DNA of 64,000 nucleotides from an uncultured Bacteroidia bacterium (GTDB lineage: Bacteria > Bacteroidota > Bacteroidia > Bacteroidales > Prolixibacteraceae), in assembly GCA_903897145.1 (NCBI GenBank), contig CAIUAN010000005.1:81421-145420 (forward strand), written 5' to 3'. The position numbers and the translations under genes were made by a program. This document shows positions 54,421-63,815 of this stretch, piece after piece (within the stretch, counting starts at the first letter, position 1; every line of letters begins with the position of its first letter). The notes beneath the pieces were generated by a model that ran no database searches, was not told the origin of the DNA, and was given only the letters and a program-made list of their open reading frames with translations.

Positions 54421-55287
54421 TTATTTTACAAATGGTGCACTGTTAAGATAGTCAAAACTTTTCTGAACGCTTACCAAAGGCTCGTAACCATATTGTTCAA
54501 CTTCCACTATTGCAAATTTAGTGCCAGCTTTTGTAAGGTTATCATAAATAGCTTTGAAATCGATGTTACCACTTGCTCCAACTTCTTTTTCATCTTTTAT
54601 GTGCAAAAGTTCGAAACGCTTTGGATATTTATTGAAATAATCCACAGCTTTTTGTCCACCTCTATAAACCCAATAGACATCCATTTCAAAAGTAACCTTC
54701 TTTGGATCTGTGTTTTTCAACATATAGTCATAAACTAACTCATTCGAGTCAGTGATCTTCGTAAATTCATGATTGTGGTTATGGTATCCAAATCGAATCC
54801 CTTTGGCATTACATTTTGCACCAATGGCATTGAAATATTTACAAGTATTTTTTATTGACTCTAAGTTTTTATAAGGATAATCGCCCATGGAAGGTTTGAT
54901 AATAAAAGAGCAACCAGCACGTTTATGTGCATCGATATTCTCATCCCACCATTTCATGGCTTCATCCCAAGATTTTTGATCACCTGTATAGTTAGGTCCC
55001 GCATGAGAGCTAATAACTTTCATGCCATTAGCCTCTACTAAAGCTTTAAAAGCTTCTGGTTCCATGCCATAAAACTTGCCATCGCTGTAACCTGCAGCTT
55101 CTAATTTAGTGTAACCCATTTTGCCCATCTTCTCGATAGTTCCTTTTAGATCTTTTTTAAGATCGTCACGAAGTGAATACATCTGTAGAGCAATCTCTTT
55201 CTTCCCCTTTGCCAACGCCACATTCGAAATTCCCACCATTAAAAAGGCGGCTAGCACCAACATGTTCTGTAACTTACCTAGGTTCAT
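54421..55287 (-). CDS. Sugar phosphate isomerase/epimerase-like TIM barrel, secreted
   Basis: A 288-residue protein with a signal peptide (cut near VALAKGK). The AP-endonuclease-2-like barrel is seen in ALQMYSLRDDLKKDLKG, TKLEAAGYSD, FGYHNHNHEF, FEMDVYWV and LLHIKDEK; the HNHNHEF and E-M-D positions are the usual metal ligands. Periplasmic members of this family are frequent in polysaccharide loci of Bacteroidota. Substrate unknown. Its promoter is a good consensus (55341-55370), divergent from the sulfatase gene. Confidence 0.9.
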   Translation of the reverse strand: MNLGKLQNMLVLAAFLMVGISNVALAKGKKEIALQMYSLRDDLKKDLKGTIEKMGKMGYTKLEAAGYSDGKFYGMEPEAFKALVEANGMKVISSHAGPNYTGDQKSWDEAMKWWDENIDAHKRAGCSFIIKPSMGDYPYKNLESIKNTCKYFNAIGAKCNAKGIRFGYHNHNHEFTKITDSNELVYDYMLKNTDPKKVTFEMDVYWVYRGGQKAVDYFNKYPKRFELLHIKDEKEVGASGNIDFKAIYDNLTKAGTKFAIVEVEQYGYEPLVSVQKSFDYLNSAPFVK

Positions 55288-55340
55288 CTTGTTTAATTTA
55301 AAGTTTAAGTATTATGATTAAATTCTAATTTAATGCTAGA

Positions 55341-55370
55341 CAAATTTAAAGTTATAATCTGTTAAAACAA
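55341..55370 (-). promoter_or_regulatory. Promoter of the sugar isomerase-like gene
   Basis: On the minus strand TTG (55370-55368), a 19-base spacer and TAAATTTG (55348-55341), an exact consensus, 53 bases before the ATG. Confidence 0.7.
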
Positions 55371-55472
55371 ATCATTAGAAAGCTTTTAAACGTTTTTATT
55401 CCCTTTAAATGATTATGTTTATAACCTCAAAAAAAAACTTTTTTGTCCTAGTACAAAATTCTCACTAACCGA

Positions 55473-57047
55473 ATGAAAAAAGTAAAAACAGGGTTTGCCA
55501 TCGGAATTTGCCTTGCCGGATTATTTGCCGCTTGCACTCAAAAAACTTCCAAACAAGCCCCACCGAACATCCTATTTATCATGAGTGACGACCATGCTTA
55601 TCAAGCGATTAGTGCGTATGGATCTGGACTAAACTCAACACCAAACATCGATCGAATTGCCAAAGAGGGGGCTATTTTCAATCGAGCATTTGTTACCAAT
55701 TCCATCTGTGCACCATCGCGAGCAGTCATGCTGACTGGGAAATACAGTCATCTAAATGGAAAGATTGATAACTCTGGTCCATTTGATTGGACTCAACAAA
55801 GTTTCCCCAAAATTTTACAGCAAAATGGTTACCAAACTGCGCTGGTAGGTAAAATACACTTACCTGGAATACCAACAGGATTCGACTACTCTAATGTTTT
55901 ACCTGGACAAGGAAGTTATTACAATCCCGACTTCATCGAAAACGGGGTTAAAAAAAGAATCCCTGGTTATGTGACAACGATCACCACTGATTTCGCCCTA
56001 AACTGGCTAGATAAACAACGGGATAAATCGAAACCATTCTGTTTGCTTTATCACCAAAAAGCACCTCATCGAAATTGGCTTCCAGAAGAGAAATACCTGA
56101 ACCTTTATGAGGATCAAGACTTCCCTTTGCCTGAAAATTTCTATGATGATTATTCAGGCCGAGGAACTGCAGCGCATACACAAGAGATGGGCATCGTTAA
56201 GGAGATGATGTGGGGTCACGACATGAAATTTGAGTTTGATCCATACACAGGCAAGCCAGGAAATTTCGCAGAAATCAAACGGATGGACGAGAAGCAGCGA
56301 GCAGCCTGGAGAGCAGTATACGATCCAAAAAACAAAGCATTTATCGCAGCCAATCCGAAAGGAAAAGATTTCGCGAAATGGAAATACCTGCGTTACATTC
56401 GTGACTACTTAAAATGTATTAAATCGGTTGACGACGGTGTTGGACAGGTATTAGACTACCTCGATAAAAATGGATTAACGGAAAATACGATTGTCGTCTA
56501 CACCTCCGATCAAGGGTTTTATTTAGGGGAACATGGCTGGTTTGACAAACGTTTCATGTATGAAGAATCTTTCCGAACACCGTTGTTGGTGCGTTATCCT
56601 AAAGAGATAAAGCCAGGAACAGTAATAAATCAGATGGTACTAAACCTCGATTTTGCTCCAACATTCTTAAATTATGCTGGACTGAAAAAGGATAAAGAGA
56701 TGCAAGGAGAATCTTTCAGAGAGTTACTTTCCGGCAAACAAATCAAAGGAAGAGATGCGATCTATTACCATTACTACGAATATCCAGCTGTTCATTATGT
56801 CAAACGCCATTATGGAGTTCGAACCGATCGTTATAAACTTATCCATTTTTATGGCGGCCTAGACGAGTGGGAGCTTTTTGACTTAGAAAAAGATCCGCAC
56901 GAGATGAAAAGTGTATATGGAAACCCTGAGTATGCTAAGATTACGGAAAATCTAAAACAAAAACTAAAAGAACTACGTATTAAATATAAAGACTCAGCAG
57001 AAGATACTAGGCCGCTTATAGAACCTAAGCCAGTACCTGAGCAGTGA
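55473..57047 (+). CDS. Sulfatase (formylglycine type), lipoprotein
   Basis: A 524-residue protein with a lipobox Cys (LFAACTQK). The metal site is IMSDDHAYQ. The modified residue is Cys79 in C-A-P-S-R, the cysteine-type sulfatase signature that must be converted to formylglycine. Later blocks are TALVGKIHLPG, HQKAPHRNW and YTSDQGFYLGEHGWFDKR. The C-terminal PxxxLFDLEKDPHE region ends it. It removes sulfate from a glycan. No anSME or FGE maturase is in the window. GH78 follows after 125 bases. Confidence 0.94.
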   Translation: MKKVKTGFAIGICLAGLFAACTQKTSKQAPPNILFIMSDDHAYQAISAYGSGLNSTPNIDRIAKEGAIFNRAFVTNSICAPSRAVMLTGKYSHLNGKIDNSGPFDWTQQSFPKILQQNGYQTALVGKIHLPGIPTGFDYSNVLPGQGSYYNPDFIENGVKKRIPGYVTTITTDFALNWLDKQRDKSKPFCLLYHQKAPHRNWLPEEKYLNLYEDQDFPLPENFYDDYSGRGTAAHTQEMGIVKEMMWGHDMKFEFDPYTGKPGNFAEIKRMDEKQRAAWRAVYDPKNKAFIAANPKGKDFAKWKYLRYIRDYLKCIKSVDDGVGQVLDYLDKNGLTENTIVVYTSDQGFYLGEHGWFDKRFMYEESFRTPLLVRYPKEIKPGTVINQMVLNLDFAPTFLNYAGLKKDKEMQGESFRELLSGKQIKGRDAIYYHYYEYPAVHYVKRHYGVRTDRYKLIHFYGGLDEWELFDLEKDPHEMKSVYGNPEYAKITENLKQKLKELRIKYKDSAEDTRPLIEPKPVPEQ

Positions 57048-57172
57048 AAATATCTTATAAAATAGACCAAATATGTTCAGGTCCTTTTCACTAAAATCTC
57101 TAATTTTAAAAAATTAAGAAAATAAGCAAAAAAGAAAATTATATTCTCAACCAAAAACAACAAACTTAAATT

Positions 57173-59929
57173 ATGAAAAAAACCAACACCTATTTTAGGA
57201 TGCTTTTTATCTTAGCATTAATCATTGGGTCAACCAATGCATTGATTGCAAAGAATGAAGTAAAACAACTTGTGTGCGAATACAATGTTAATCCGATCGG
57301 AATTGATGTTGCCAAGCCTCGACTTAGCTGGCAAGTTACTTCTACTGAAAACGGGCTTTTACAAACAGCCTACGAGATTCGTACCGCTGGATCATCAGAG
57401 CAATTAAAAGCTGGCAAGTCACTTTGGAGCACAGGAAAAGTAACAAGTGCTCAATCGGTAAATGTTACCTATAGCGGTCCAAAACTAACCTCTGCACAAC
57501 GTGTTTACTGGCAAGTACGTGTCTGGGACAACAAAGGAAAAGCTACCAATTGGAGTGAGCCAGCGTTATGGGAGATGGGTATTTTAACTCCTTCAGACTG
57601 GAAAGCTAGCTGGATTTCAAATGGTGACGAGAAAGATCAAAAAGGATCAAAACCAGCTCAATATTTCAGAAAAGAGTTCTCACTTTCTAAAAAAGTTAAG
57701 TCAGCAAGAGTTTATGCTACCTCATTAGGTCTCTACGAACTTCATATCAATGGAGCGAAAGTTTCTGACGATCTATTTACTCCAGGATGGACTAGTTTCA
57801 ATAAGCGTTTACAATACCAAACGTATGATGTAACCTCCATGCTTAAAGATAAAAATGCGATTGGAATTATCCTTGGCGATGGCTGGTATCGCGGTACTCT
57901 AGGCTGGTCGAAAAGAGGAGCTTATTACGGAAAGACTTTGGCCGCATTGGTTCAATTACAAGTGACCTATGCCGATGGAACTACAGAATCTATTGGCAGT
58001 GACAACACCTGGAAATTCACCAACAATGGTCCGATCATTGAAAGTGACATCTACAATGGCGAGCGCTACGACTCACGTTTAGAGCTTAATGGCTGGGATA
58101 AATCAAACTACACTTCAAGCAATTGGAGTAATGTGGTGATGTATACTAAATCAAACGATCTGCTTATTGCACCACAAGGCGTTCCTGTGAAAGCGATTCA
58201 AGAGATCAAGCCAATCAAACAATTCGTTACTCCAAAGGGTGAGGTCATGTATGACATGGGTCAGAATATGGTTGGCTGGGTTAAATTAAAAATCGCTGGT
58301 CATAAAGGGGATGAAATAACCCTTAAGTTCTCAGAAGTTCTTGACAAAACGGGTAATGCCTACTACGAAAATTTACGTGGCGCTAAGGCAACTGATGTCT
58401 TTATCTTAAAAGGTGAAGGAACTGAAGTTTTCGAACCTCATTTTACTTTCCATGGATTTCGATTCTTACAAATCATTGGGTTGAACAAAGCGCCTAGCCT
58501 TGATCAGATTACTGGTGTTGTGATCCACTCCGACATGAAACCAACAGGTAACTTTAGCTGTTCCGACACACTGATCAACAAGCTTCAACATAACATCCAA
58601 TGGGGACAAAAAGGAAACTTCCTAGATGTTCCTACCGACTGTCCTCAACGTGATGAGCGTTTAGGTTGGACGGGCGATGCTCAAGTATTTAGTATGACAG
58701 CTGCTTTCAATTTCAATGTTGCCGCTTTCTACACCAAGTGGATGGGCGATTTTACTGCCGATCAGCTTCCTGATGGTAAAGTACCTCATGTTATTCCGGA
58801 TGTATTAAATGGCGGCGGTGGAGCCACAGCCTGGGCTGATGCGTCGATTATTGTCCCTTGGACAGTTTATTTATCCTATGGTGACACTCGTATTCTTGAA
58901 GCACAATATCCAAGCATGGTGGCATGGGTTGGTTATATGACTAGTCGTGCAAGACCAGATCATCTTTGGATTGGAGATGGACATTTTGGCGACTGGCTTG
59001 CCTTTGCGACTAGCAATTCAGATTACACAGGTGCGACAACAGAGAAAGATTTGATCGCAACTGCTTATTACTACCGTTCTACTTTAATGCTAAGCAGAAT
59101 CGCCGGAATTATTGGTCATACAGAGGATGTTGAGAAATATAAAAATTTGGCTTCAGGAATTAAAAAATCGTTCAACGAAGAGTTTGTAACACAAAATGGA
59201 CGATTAGTTTCTCATACACAGACAGCCTATGGACTAGCCTTATCTTTCGGCTTATTGACACCTGAAATTGCTGCAAAAGCTGCCGTTTACTATGCGAAAG
59301 ACGTAGAGAAATTCAAACACTTAACGACTGGATTCGTAGGAACGCCATTGCTTTGCAAGACTTTATCTGCAATTGGACGTGACGATCTAGCATACCTATT
59401 GTTAAACAACAGAAACTATCCATCATGGCTTTATCCTGTATTACAAGGTGCCACAACGATTTGGGAACGTTGGGACGGACAAAAACCAGACGGCTCATTC
59501 CAAGATAAAGGGATGAATAGCTTTAATCATTATGCTTACGGAGCGATTGGTGAATGGCTTTACACACATGTTGCTGGTATCAAAATAGACGAAGACGTTC
59601 CTGGATATAAGCATATCTTATTTAGTCCTCACCCCGGCGGTGGCTTAACCAATGCAAAAGCAGAAGTTAGCACGATCTATGGCAAAGCCTCTTCAGCATG
59701 GAAGATCGACCAAGGAACCTTTACCTATGAAGTTTCGATTCCTGGAAATACCAATGCTACGATTACCTTACCATATGCGAAAGCTGATCAGGTAAAAATC
59801 AATGGTGCAGCAGCCAAGACTGGAGTTACCAACAGCGGTTCTGACGCAAGGGTTACCTTAGGCAGCGGAAACTACACCTTCACCTATCCAGCTCAAGCGC
59901 TAAATGCAGCGATTGTTGTCGTGAAATAA
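57173..59929 (+). CDS. Alpha-L-rhamnosidase, GH78, secreted
   Basis: A 918-residue protein with a signal peptide (ending NALIAKNE). Domain order is a fibronectin-like N domain (about 30-140), the Bac_rhamnosid_N lectin-like domain (about 150-330), a further beta domain, then the alpha/alpha barrel (about 455-800) with the catalytic block DCPQRDERLGWTGDA near 489 and the second catalytic glutamate in WERWDG near 764, and a C-terminal beta domain. It releases terminal rhamnose. It lies downstream of the sulfatase gene in the same direction. Confidence 0.95.
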   Translation: MKKTNTYFRMLFILALIIGSTNALIAKNEVKQLVCEYNVNPIGIDVAKPRLSWQVTSTENGLLQTAYEIRTAGSSEQLKAGKSLWSTGKVTSAQSVNVTYSGPKLTSAQRVYWQVRVWDNKGKATNWSEPALWEMGILTPSDWKASWISNGDEKDQKGSKPAQYFRKEFSLSKKVKSARVYATSLGLYELHINGAKVSDDLFTPGWTSFNKRLQYQTYDVTSMLKDKNAIGIILGDGWYRGTLGWSKRGAYYGKTLAALVQLQVTYADGTTESIGSDNTWKFTNNGPIIESDIYNGERYDSRLELNGWDKSNYTSSNWSNVVMYTKSNDLLIAPQGVPVKAIQEIKPIKQFVTPKGEVMYDMGQNMVGWVKLKIAGHKGDEITLKFSEVLDKTGNAYYENLRGAKATDVFILKGEGTEVFEPHFTFHGFRFLQIIGLNKAPSLDQITGVVIHSDMKPTGNFSCSDTLINKLQHNIQWGQKGNFLDVPTDCPQRDERLGWTGDAQVFSMTAAFNFNVAAFYTKWMGDFTADQLPDGKVPHVIPDVLNGGGGATAWADASIIVPWTVYLSYGDTRILEAQYPSMVAWVGYMTSRARPDHLWIGDGHFGDWLAFATSNSDYTGATTEKDLIATAYYYRSTLMLSRIAGIIGHTEDVEKYKNLASGIKKSFNEEFVTQNGRLVSHTQTAYGLALSFGLLTPEIAAKAAVYYAKDVEKFKHLTTGFVGTPLLCKTLSAIGRDDLAYLLLNNRNYPSWLYPVLQGATTIWERWDGQKPDGSFQDKGMNSFNHYAYGAIGEWLYTHVAGIKIDEDVPGYKHILFSPHPGGGLTNAKAEVSTIYGKASSAWKIDQGTFTYEVSIPGNTNATITLPYAKADQVKINGAAAKTGVTNSGSDARVTLGSGNYTFTYPAQALNAAIVVVK

Positions 59930-59947
59930 TAAGACTCGTCTTAAGAG

Positions 59948-59987
59948 AAAAGATAAAGGCTGCCTGATTAGGTGGCCTTTATCTTTT
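59948..59987 (+). terminator. Rho-independent terminator after the rhamnosidase gene
   Basis: A 13-bp stem AAAAGATAAAGGC/GCCTTTATCTTTT with an inner weaker stem, 19 bases after the stop; T residues follow. Confidence 0.85.
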
Positions 59988-60035
59988 ATTACGGTTAATA
60001 ACCAAATAAATTCTCTTTGATCAACGATTCTATTT

Positions 60036-60063
60036 TTGTAGTTAAAAAAAACCTTTATATTTG
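60036..60063 (+). promoter_or_regulatory. Promoter of the tRNA cluster
   Basis: TTG at 60036-60038, a 17-base spacer and TATATTTG at 60056-60063, followed by CA. The first tRNA begins 68 bases downstream. Confidence 0.7.
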
Positions 60064-60130
60064 CATCCTCTTAGCCGCACCACTTCAAAGGAGTAATTAT
60101 TGAAGTTTTGGGCAAGAAAAGATTTATAAT

Positions 60131-60203
<73 letters not shown>

Positions 60204-60245
60204 CAAGATTATAACAATCGTTCATTTTTTTAGGGCAAAACCAAT

Positions 60246-60318
<73 letters not shown>

Positions 60319-60327
60319 CATTGTGAT

Positions 60328-60411
60328 GCCCAGGTGGTGGAATGGTAGACACGTTGGACTTAAAATCCAATGGCCATTATGGCCGTGCGGGTTCAAGTCC
60401 CGCCCCGGGTA
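60328..60411 (+). tRNA. tRNA-Leu (UAA)
   Basis: An 84-base class II tRNA with a long variable arm (GGCCATTATGGCC), anticodon loop CTTAAAA (anticodon TAA), and T arm GCGGG-TTCAAGT-CCCGC. Acceptor strands read GCCCAGG and CCCGGGT, so pair 1-72 is G-U and pair 5-68 is A-C, both unusual. Discriminator A; CCA not encoded. It lies 9 bases after the second tRNA-Gly. Confidence 0.93.
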
Positions 60412-60418
60412 CGAGTGC

Positions 60419-60455
60419 AAGCGCCTAGCTATATCTAGCTAGGCGCTTTTTTTAT
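60419..60455 (+). terminator. Terminator of the tRNA cluster
   Basis: A 13-bp stem (AAGCGCCTAGCTA / TAGCTAGGCGCTT) with a 4-base loop, followed by TTTTTTT, 7 bases after tRNA-Leu. Confidence 0.95.
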
Positions 60456-60539
60456 GACTGAATTATGGATATTATTCTTTATTTTGCAACCTTTATAATG
60501 TATAAAATCGAACGTTAGGCATAGCTAGTTTACTCTTGA

Positions 60540-61154
60540 ATGAAAAGTCTTCTTAACCAAACCTATGCCTGGGCCCTACAATTAGCCAAAAGCAGATACA
60601 ACCTACTTTTTATCTTCTTGTTTTTCTTCTTAGACGCCTCGATATTTCCGTTTCCAACGACCATCATATTTATCACCATATCACTGCTTCACCCATCCCA
60701 ATCGTATTACAATGCCGCATTAGCAGCGATTGGAATGACCACTGGATCACTAGTCGGATATGCCTTCGGAAACTACATGTGGCTGTTGCCAAACGGCGAG
60801 TTTACCGCTTTCGCGCAATACCTGTTTTTACATGTCCCCGGACTTACCATCCTAAACTACCATGCCATACAAGCCTTATACCTTAAATGGGGCTATAGTC
60901 TGCTCTGTTTCTCTACCATAGTGCCATTACCTTACCAGTTCTTTTCGATTGCCGCCGGAGTCTTTAAATTTAACATCTATACATTCTCACTCGTAACGCT
61001 ACTAGTCCAAAGCATTCGATTTTTCATCGTTGCCTGGCTTATCTTAAAATATGGAGAAGGGGTTCGAGCTATCTTTCAGAAAAATCTAAAATTCATAGCA
61101 GCATCCGCTATACTAATTTTATTCATCCTATTTTTATACAATCTGCTGAGCTGA
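60540..61154 (+). CDS. VTT-domain (YqaA/DedA-like) membrane protein
   Basis: A 204-residue membrane protein with about five helices. The VTT/SNARE-associated pattern is seen in FFLDASIFPFPTTIIFITISLL, ALAAIGMTTGSLVGYAFGNY and PLPYQFFSIAAGVFKF. YqaA/DedA proteins act in membrane lipid (for example undecaprenyl phosphate) handling; the exact role here is unknown. TTATTTTGCA at 60479-60488, one mismatch from the -7 consensus, may drive it. Confidence 0.88.
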   Translation: MKSLLNQTYAWALQLAKSRYNLLFIFLFFFLDASIFPFPTTIIFITISLLHPSQSYYNAALAAIGMTTGSLVGYAFGNYMWLLPNGEFTAFAQYLFLHVPGLTILNYHAIQALYLKWGYSLLCFSTIVPLPYQFFSIAAGVFKFNIYTFSLVTLLVQSIRFFIVAWLILKYGEGVRAIFQKNLKFIAASAILILFILFLYNLLS

Positions 61155-61273
61155 ATACAATTTAAATAGTCCTAGTTTCTAAAATCAACAAAGCTTCATA
61201 TACCAACTATTAAATTAACTATTATTTTTACAACTTAATTTTCAAACCCAAACAACCACCTAAATTTCCAAAC

Positions 61274-62521
61274 ATGGAGAAGAAACAAAGTATTACCACC
61301 AAAGAATACCTCGTTCCATTTATTTTTATCTCATCCTTATTTTTCCTTTGGGGGATAGCTCATGGAATGATCGACACGCTGGACAAACATTTCCAGCAGA
61401 TTCTTCAACTTTCTAAATCGCAATCAAGCTTAATCCAATTTGCACTCTATGGAGCCTACTTCGGTATGGCGCTTCCTGCAGGGATCTTTATGCGCAGATA
61501 TGGGTATAAGAAAGGGATCGTATTGGGATTATCGCTATTCTCTGGTGGAGCATTTCTAATTGCAAGCACCACTTCATTCGAGTCGTTTTGGATCTTCCTA
61601 ACCTGTCTATTTATCCTTGGATGTGGCCTAGCAACCTTAGAAACAGCAGCAAACCCGTATACAACTAAACTTGGACCAAAAGAATCGGCTGCCCGACGAA
61701 TTAACTTCTCGCAATCATTCAACGGATTAGCTTGGATCATAGGCCCACTAATCGGTCTATATATCTACGGCGACCAAGGTGCAGCTCCTGGAGAGAAACT
61801 AACCTCCATGATCCTCCCATTTGCATCCATTGGACTAGTGGTGCTAGCTGTTGCATTTGTATTTCTAAAACTTCCTCTTCCTGAAATCTCAGAAGAAGAA
61901 GCCGGCCATGGTCATGGTGCAATCGACGCAGCAGCCTCAACGGAGACAGCGGAAGATAAACCACTTCTAAAGAAATCGCATTTTGTGATGGGAGTAGCTG
62001 CTCAGTTCTGCTACGTAGCTGCCCAGACAGGGGTATTTAGCTACCTAATCAACTTCGTCACAGACGAACACCAAAATCCACGCTTCGACGTAAAAAACGG
62101 CCCCTATTTCCTCTCTATCGGATTTGCCCTATTTATGATCGGTCGGATGTCGGGTAGCTATATTATGGGATTTGTTAAACCAGCACGTATACTTGCACTT
62201 TATTCAGGATTGTGCATCTTACTACTTCCAATCGTAAGTCTAAATATGGGATGGCCATCGCTGATTGCCCTTTACGCCGTATTTTTCTGCATGTCGATCA
62301 TGTTCCCAACAATTTTTGCGCTCGGAATAAAAGATCTTGGACCTCAGACGAAAAAAGCAGCATCATTTATTGTAATGGCCGTTGTTGGTGGTGCGGTATT
62401 CCCTCCATTAATGGGATATATCTCCGATTTATATACCATGTCGAAAGGATTCTTGGTGCCAATACCATTATTTGGCTTTATCCTTTACTACGCATTAAAA
62501 GGACATCACGTAAAAGCATAA
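61274..62521 (+). CDS. FucP-like sugar:H+ symporter (MFS)
   Basis: A 415-residue protein with twelve hydrophobic helices. The conserved aspartate in GIAHGMIDTLDKHFQ and the glutamate in LATLETAANPY correspond to the essential Asp46 and Glu135 of E. coli FucP. The loop between halves (EEEAGHGHGAID) carries histidines. It should import L-fucose or another monosaccharide. Downstream the GH29 fucosidase gene at the window edge supports fucose as substrate. Confidence 0.9.
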   Translation: MEKKQSITTKEYLVPFIFISSLFFLWGIAHGMIDTLDKHFQQILQLSKSQSSLIQFALYGAYFGMALPAGIFMRRYGYKKGIVLGLSLFSGGAFLIASTTSFESFWIFLTCLFILGCGLATLETAANPYTTKLGPKESAARRINFSQSFNGLAWIIGPLIGLYIYGDQGAAPGEKLTSMILPFASIGLVVLAVAFVFLKLPLPEISEEEAGHGHGAIDAAASTETAEDKPLLKKSHFVMGVAAQFCYVAAQTGVFSYLINFVTDEHQNPRFDVKNGPYFLSIGFALFMIGRMSGSYIMGFVKPARILALYSGLCILLLPIVSLNMGWPSLIALYAVFFCMSIMFPTIFALGIKDLGPQTKKAASFIVMAVVGGAVFPPLMGYISDLYTMSKGFLVPIPLFGFILYYALKGHHVKA

Positions 62522-62538
62522 AACTTTTAATCAATGAG

Positions 62539-62585
62539 AAATGGGATATGTTAAGCATTAAATTGCTTGAGATATCCCATTTTTT
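62539..62585. terminator. Bidirectional terminator between the permease and the DUF6150 gene
   Basis: An 11-bp outer stem (AAATGGGATAT/ATATCCCATTT) with an inner 7-bp stem (TTAAGCA/TGCTTGA); U-runs follow on the plus strand. It serves both convergent genes. Confidence 0.85.
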
Positions 62586-62587
62586 GT

Positions 62588-62926
62588 TTAGTACATCCAG
62601 TGCTTCTTTGAATTGTTAATCCAGCCCGCCTGGTTTTCATACTCGACAAAGAAGACCTTGAGATCGGCCTGGTTTTCGTAATCGACAAAAAAGATCTTCT
62701 TTTTCGACTGATTCTCATACTCGGTAAAGAACCATTTTCCATCGTTATCGCCAGCCTGATTCTCATACTTGACCTTAAAAACCTTTAAGTCAGCCTGATT
62801 TTCATACTTCACAACAAAAACTTTCACCTCTGCCTGATTTGAATAATTGGTCGAGAAAACTTTCTGCGCCTGAACGACTGCCGAGCCTAGTATTAAAATG
62901 AGAACTAAGAAAACTAGCTTTTTCAT
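62588..62926 (-). CDS. DUF6150 family repeat protein, secreted
   Basis: A 112-residue protein. A signal peptide ends near VVQA (20-21). The mature part is a repeat of YENQADLKVFxVx: Y-x-N-Q occurs at residues 28, 41, 54, 70, 83 and 96, spaced 13, 13, 16, 13, 13. The whole is two copies of a 42-residue block of three strands each. Strands alternate charged and aromatic residues, which suggests a small beta-solenoid or beta-sheet protein. DUF6150 has no known function. A -7 box lies at 62964-62957, 31 bases before the ATG. Confidence 0.85.
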   Translation of the reverse strand: MKKLVFLVLILILGSAVVQAQKVFSTNYSNQAEVKVFVVKYENQADLKVFKVKYENQAGDNDGKWFFTEYENQSKKKIFFVDYENQADLKVFFVEYENQAGWINNSKKHWMY

Positions 62927-62956
62927 CGGATTGAAAATTTAATTAAAATCAACGAA

Positions 62957-62964
62957 CAAATTTA
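62957..62964 (-). promoter_or_regulatory. -7 box of the DUF6150 gene
   Basis: The minus strand reads TAAATTTG, exact TAnnTTTG, 30 bases before the ATG at 62926. No -33 TTG seen. Confidence 0.5.
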
Positions 62965-63085
62965 CTGATTATTTCATCTATTTTTACCTAATAGAAATGA
63001 CTCTCAGAATATTAAATCAGTATTAAATAGATCGATTATGAATGTCTTCAATGCCGCAAATTTTACCCTTGCCACGCCACCAAAA

Positions 63086-63739
63086 ATGAAAGTTGAAGTG
63101 TGGAGTGACATCATGTGCCCATTCTGCTATATTGGCAAACGAAATTACGAGTCGGCACTTGAAAAGTTTGCAGAGCGATCAAACATAGAGATTGTCTGGC
63201 GCAGTTTTCAACTCGATCCTACGATTCCAGCATCAAACGGAACCAAACGTTCGGTATTTGAATATCTAGCCGAGCGCAAAGGGATGACCGTTGAGCAGTC
63301 GATGGCGATGCACCAACAGGTGATTCAAACTGCTAAAAATGCCGGATTAACCTTTAACATGGACAAGGCTGTTGTGGCAAATTCCTTTGAGGCTCATAAG
63401 ATGATCCAATTAGCTAAACAAAAAGGGTTAGGCGATCAAGCGGAAGAGCGATTATTCTCCGCCTATTTTATCGAAGGGAAAGACTTCGGCGATACAGCTA
63501 TACTTCTCGAAATTGGTCAAGAGATTGGCCTAAAAAAGGAAGCAATACTAGAGGCTTTAGATAGCGATGACTATGCTTATCTGGTTACACAAGATATACA
63601 AGAAGCACAGAGCTTAGGTGTTCGAGGAGTCCCATTCTTTGTTTTCAATCGAAGATATGCCATCTCGGGTGCTCAGCCACCTCAGGCATTTCTGCAAACA
63701 CTTGAGCAGTCATTTGCCGAATGGAAAAATGAAAACTAG
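63086..63739 (+). CDS. DsbA-family thioredoxin-like oxidoreductase (FrnE type)
   Basis: A 217-residue protein. I start at the ATG at 63086 because homologs begin with MKVEVWSDIMCPFC; an ATG at 63038 would add 16 residues without resemblance to a signal peptide. The active site is C-P-F-C (Cys11 and Cys14), with a helical insertion and the cis-proline region GVRGVPFFVFNRRYAISGAQ. With no signal peptide this is the cytoplasmic FrnE-like branch, linked to disulfide and redox stress. Confidence 0.93.
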   Translation: MKVEVWSDIMCPFCYIGKRNYESALEKFAERSNIEIVWRSFQLDPTIPASNGTKRSVFEYLAERKGMTVEQSMAMHQQVIQTAKNAGLTFNMDKAVVANSFEAHKMIQLAKQKGLGDQAEERLFSAYFIEGKDFGDTAILLEIGQEIGLKKEAILEALDSDDYAYLVTQDIQEAQSLGVRGVPFFVFNRRYAISGAQPPQAFLQTLEQSFAEWKNEN

Positions 63740-63815
63740 CGTAAATTAAATAATGATTGAGAGTAAAATCGAACGAAGCAGACTTAATATCTTCGTGCAT
63801 AACTCAAAGCAAACG

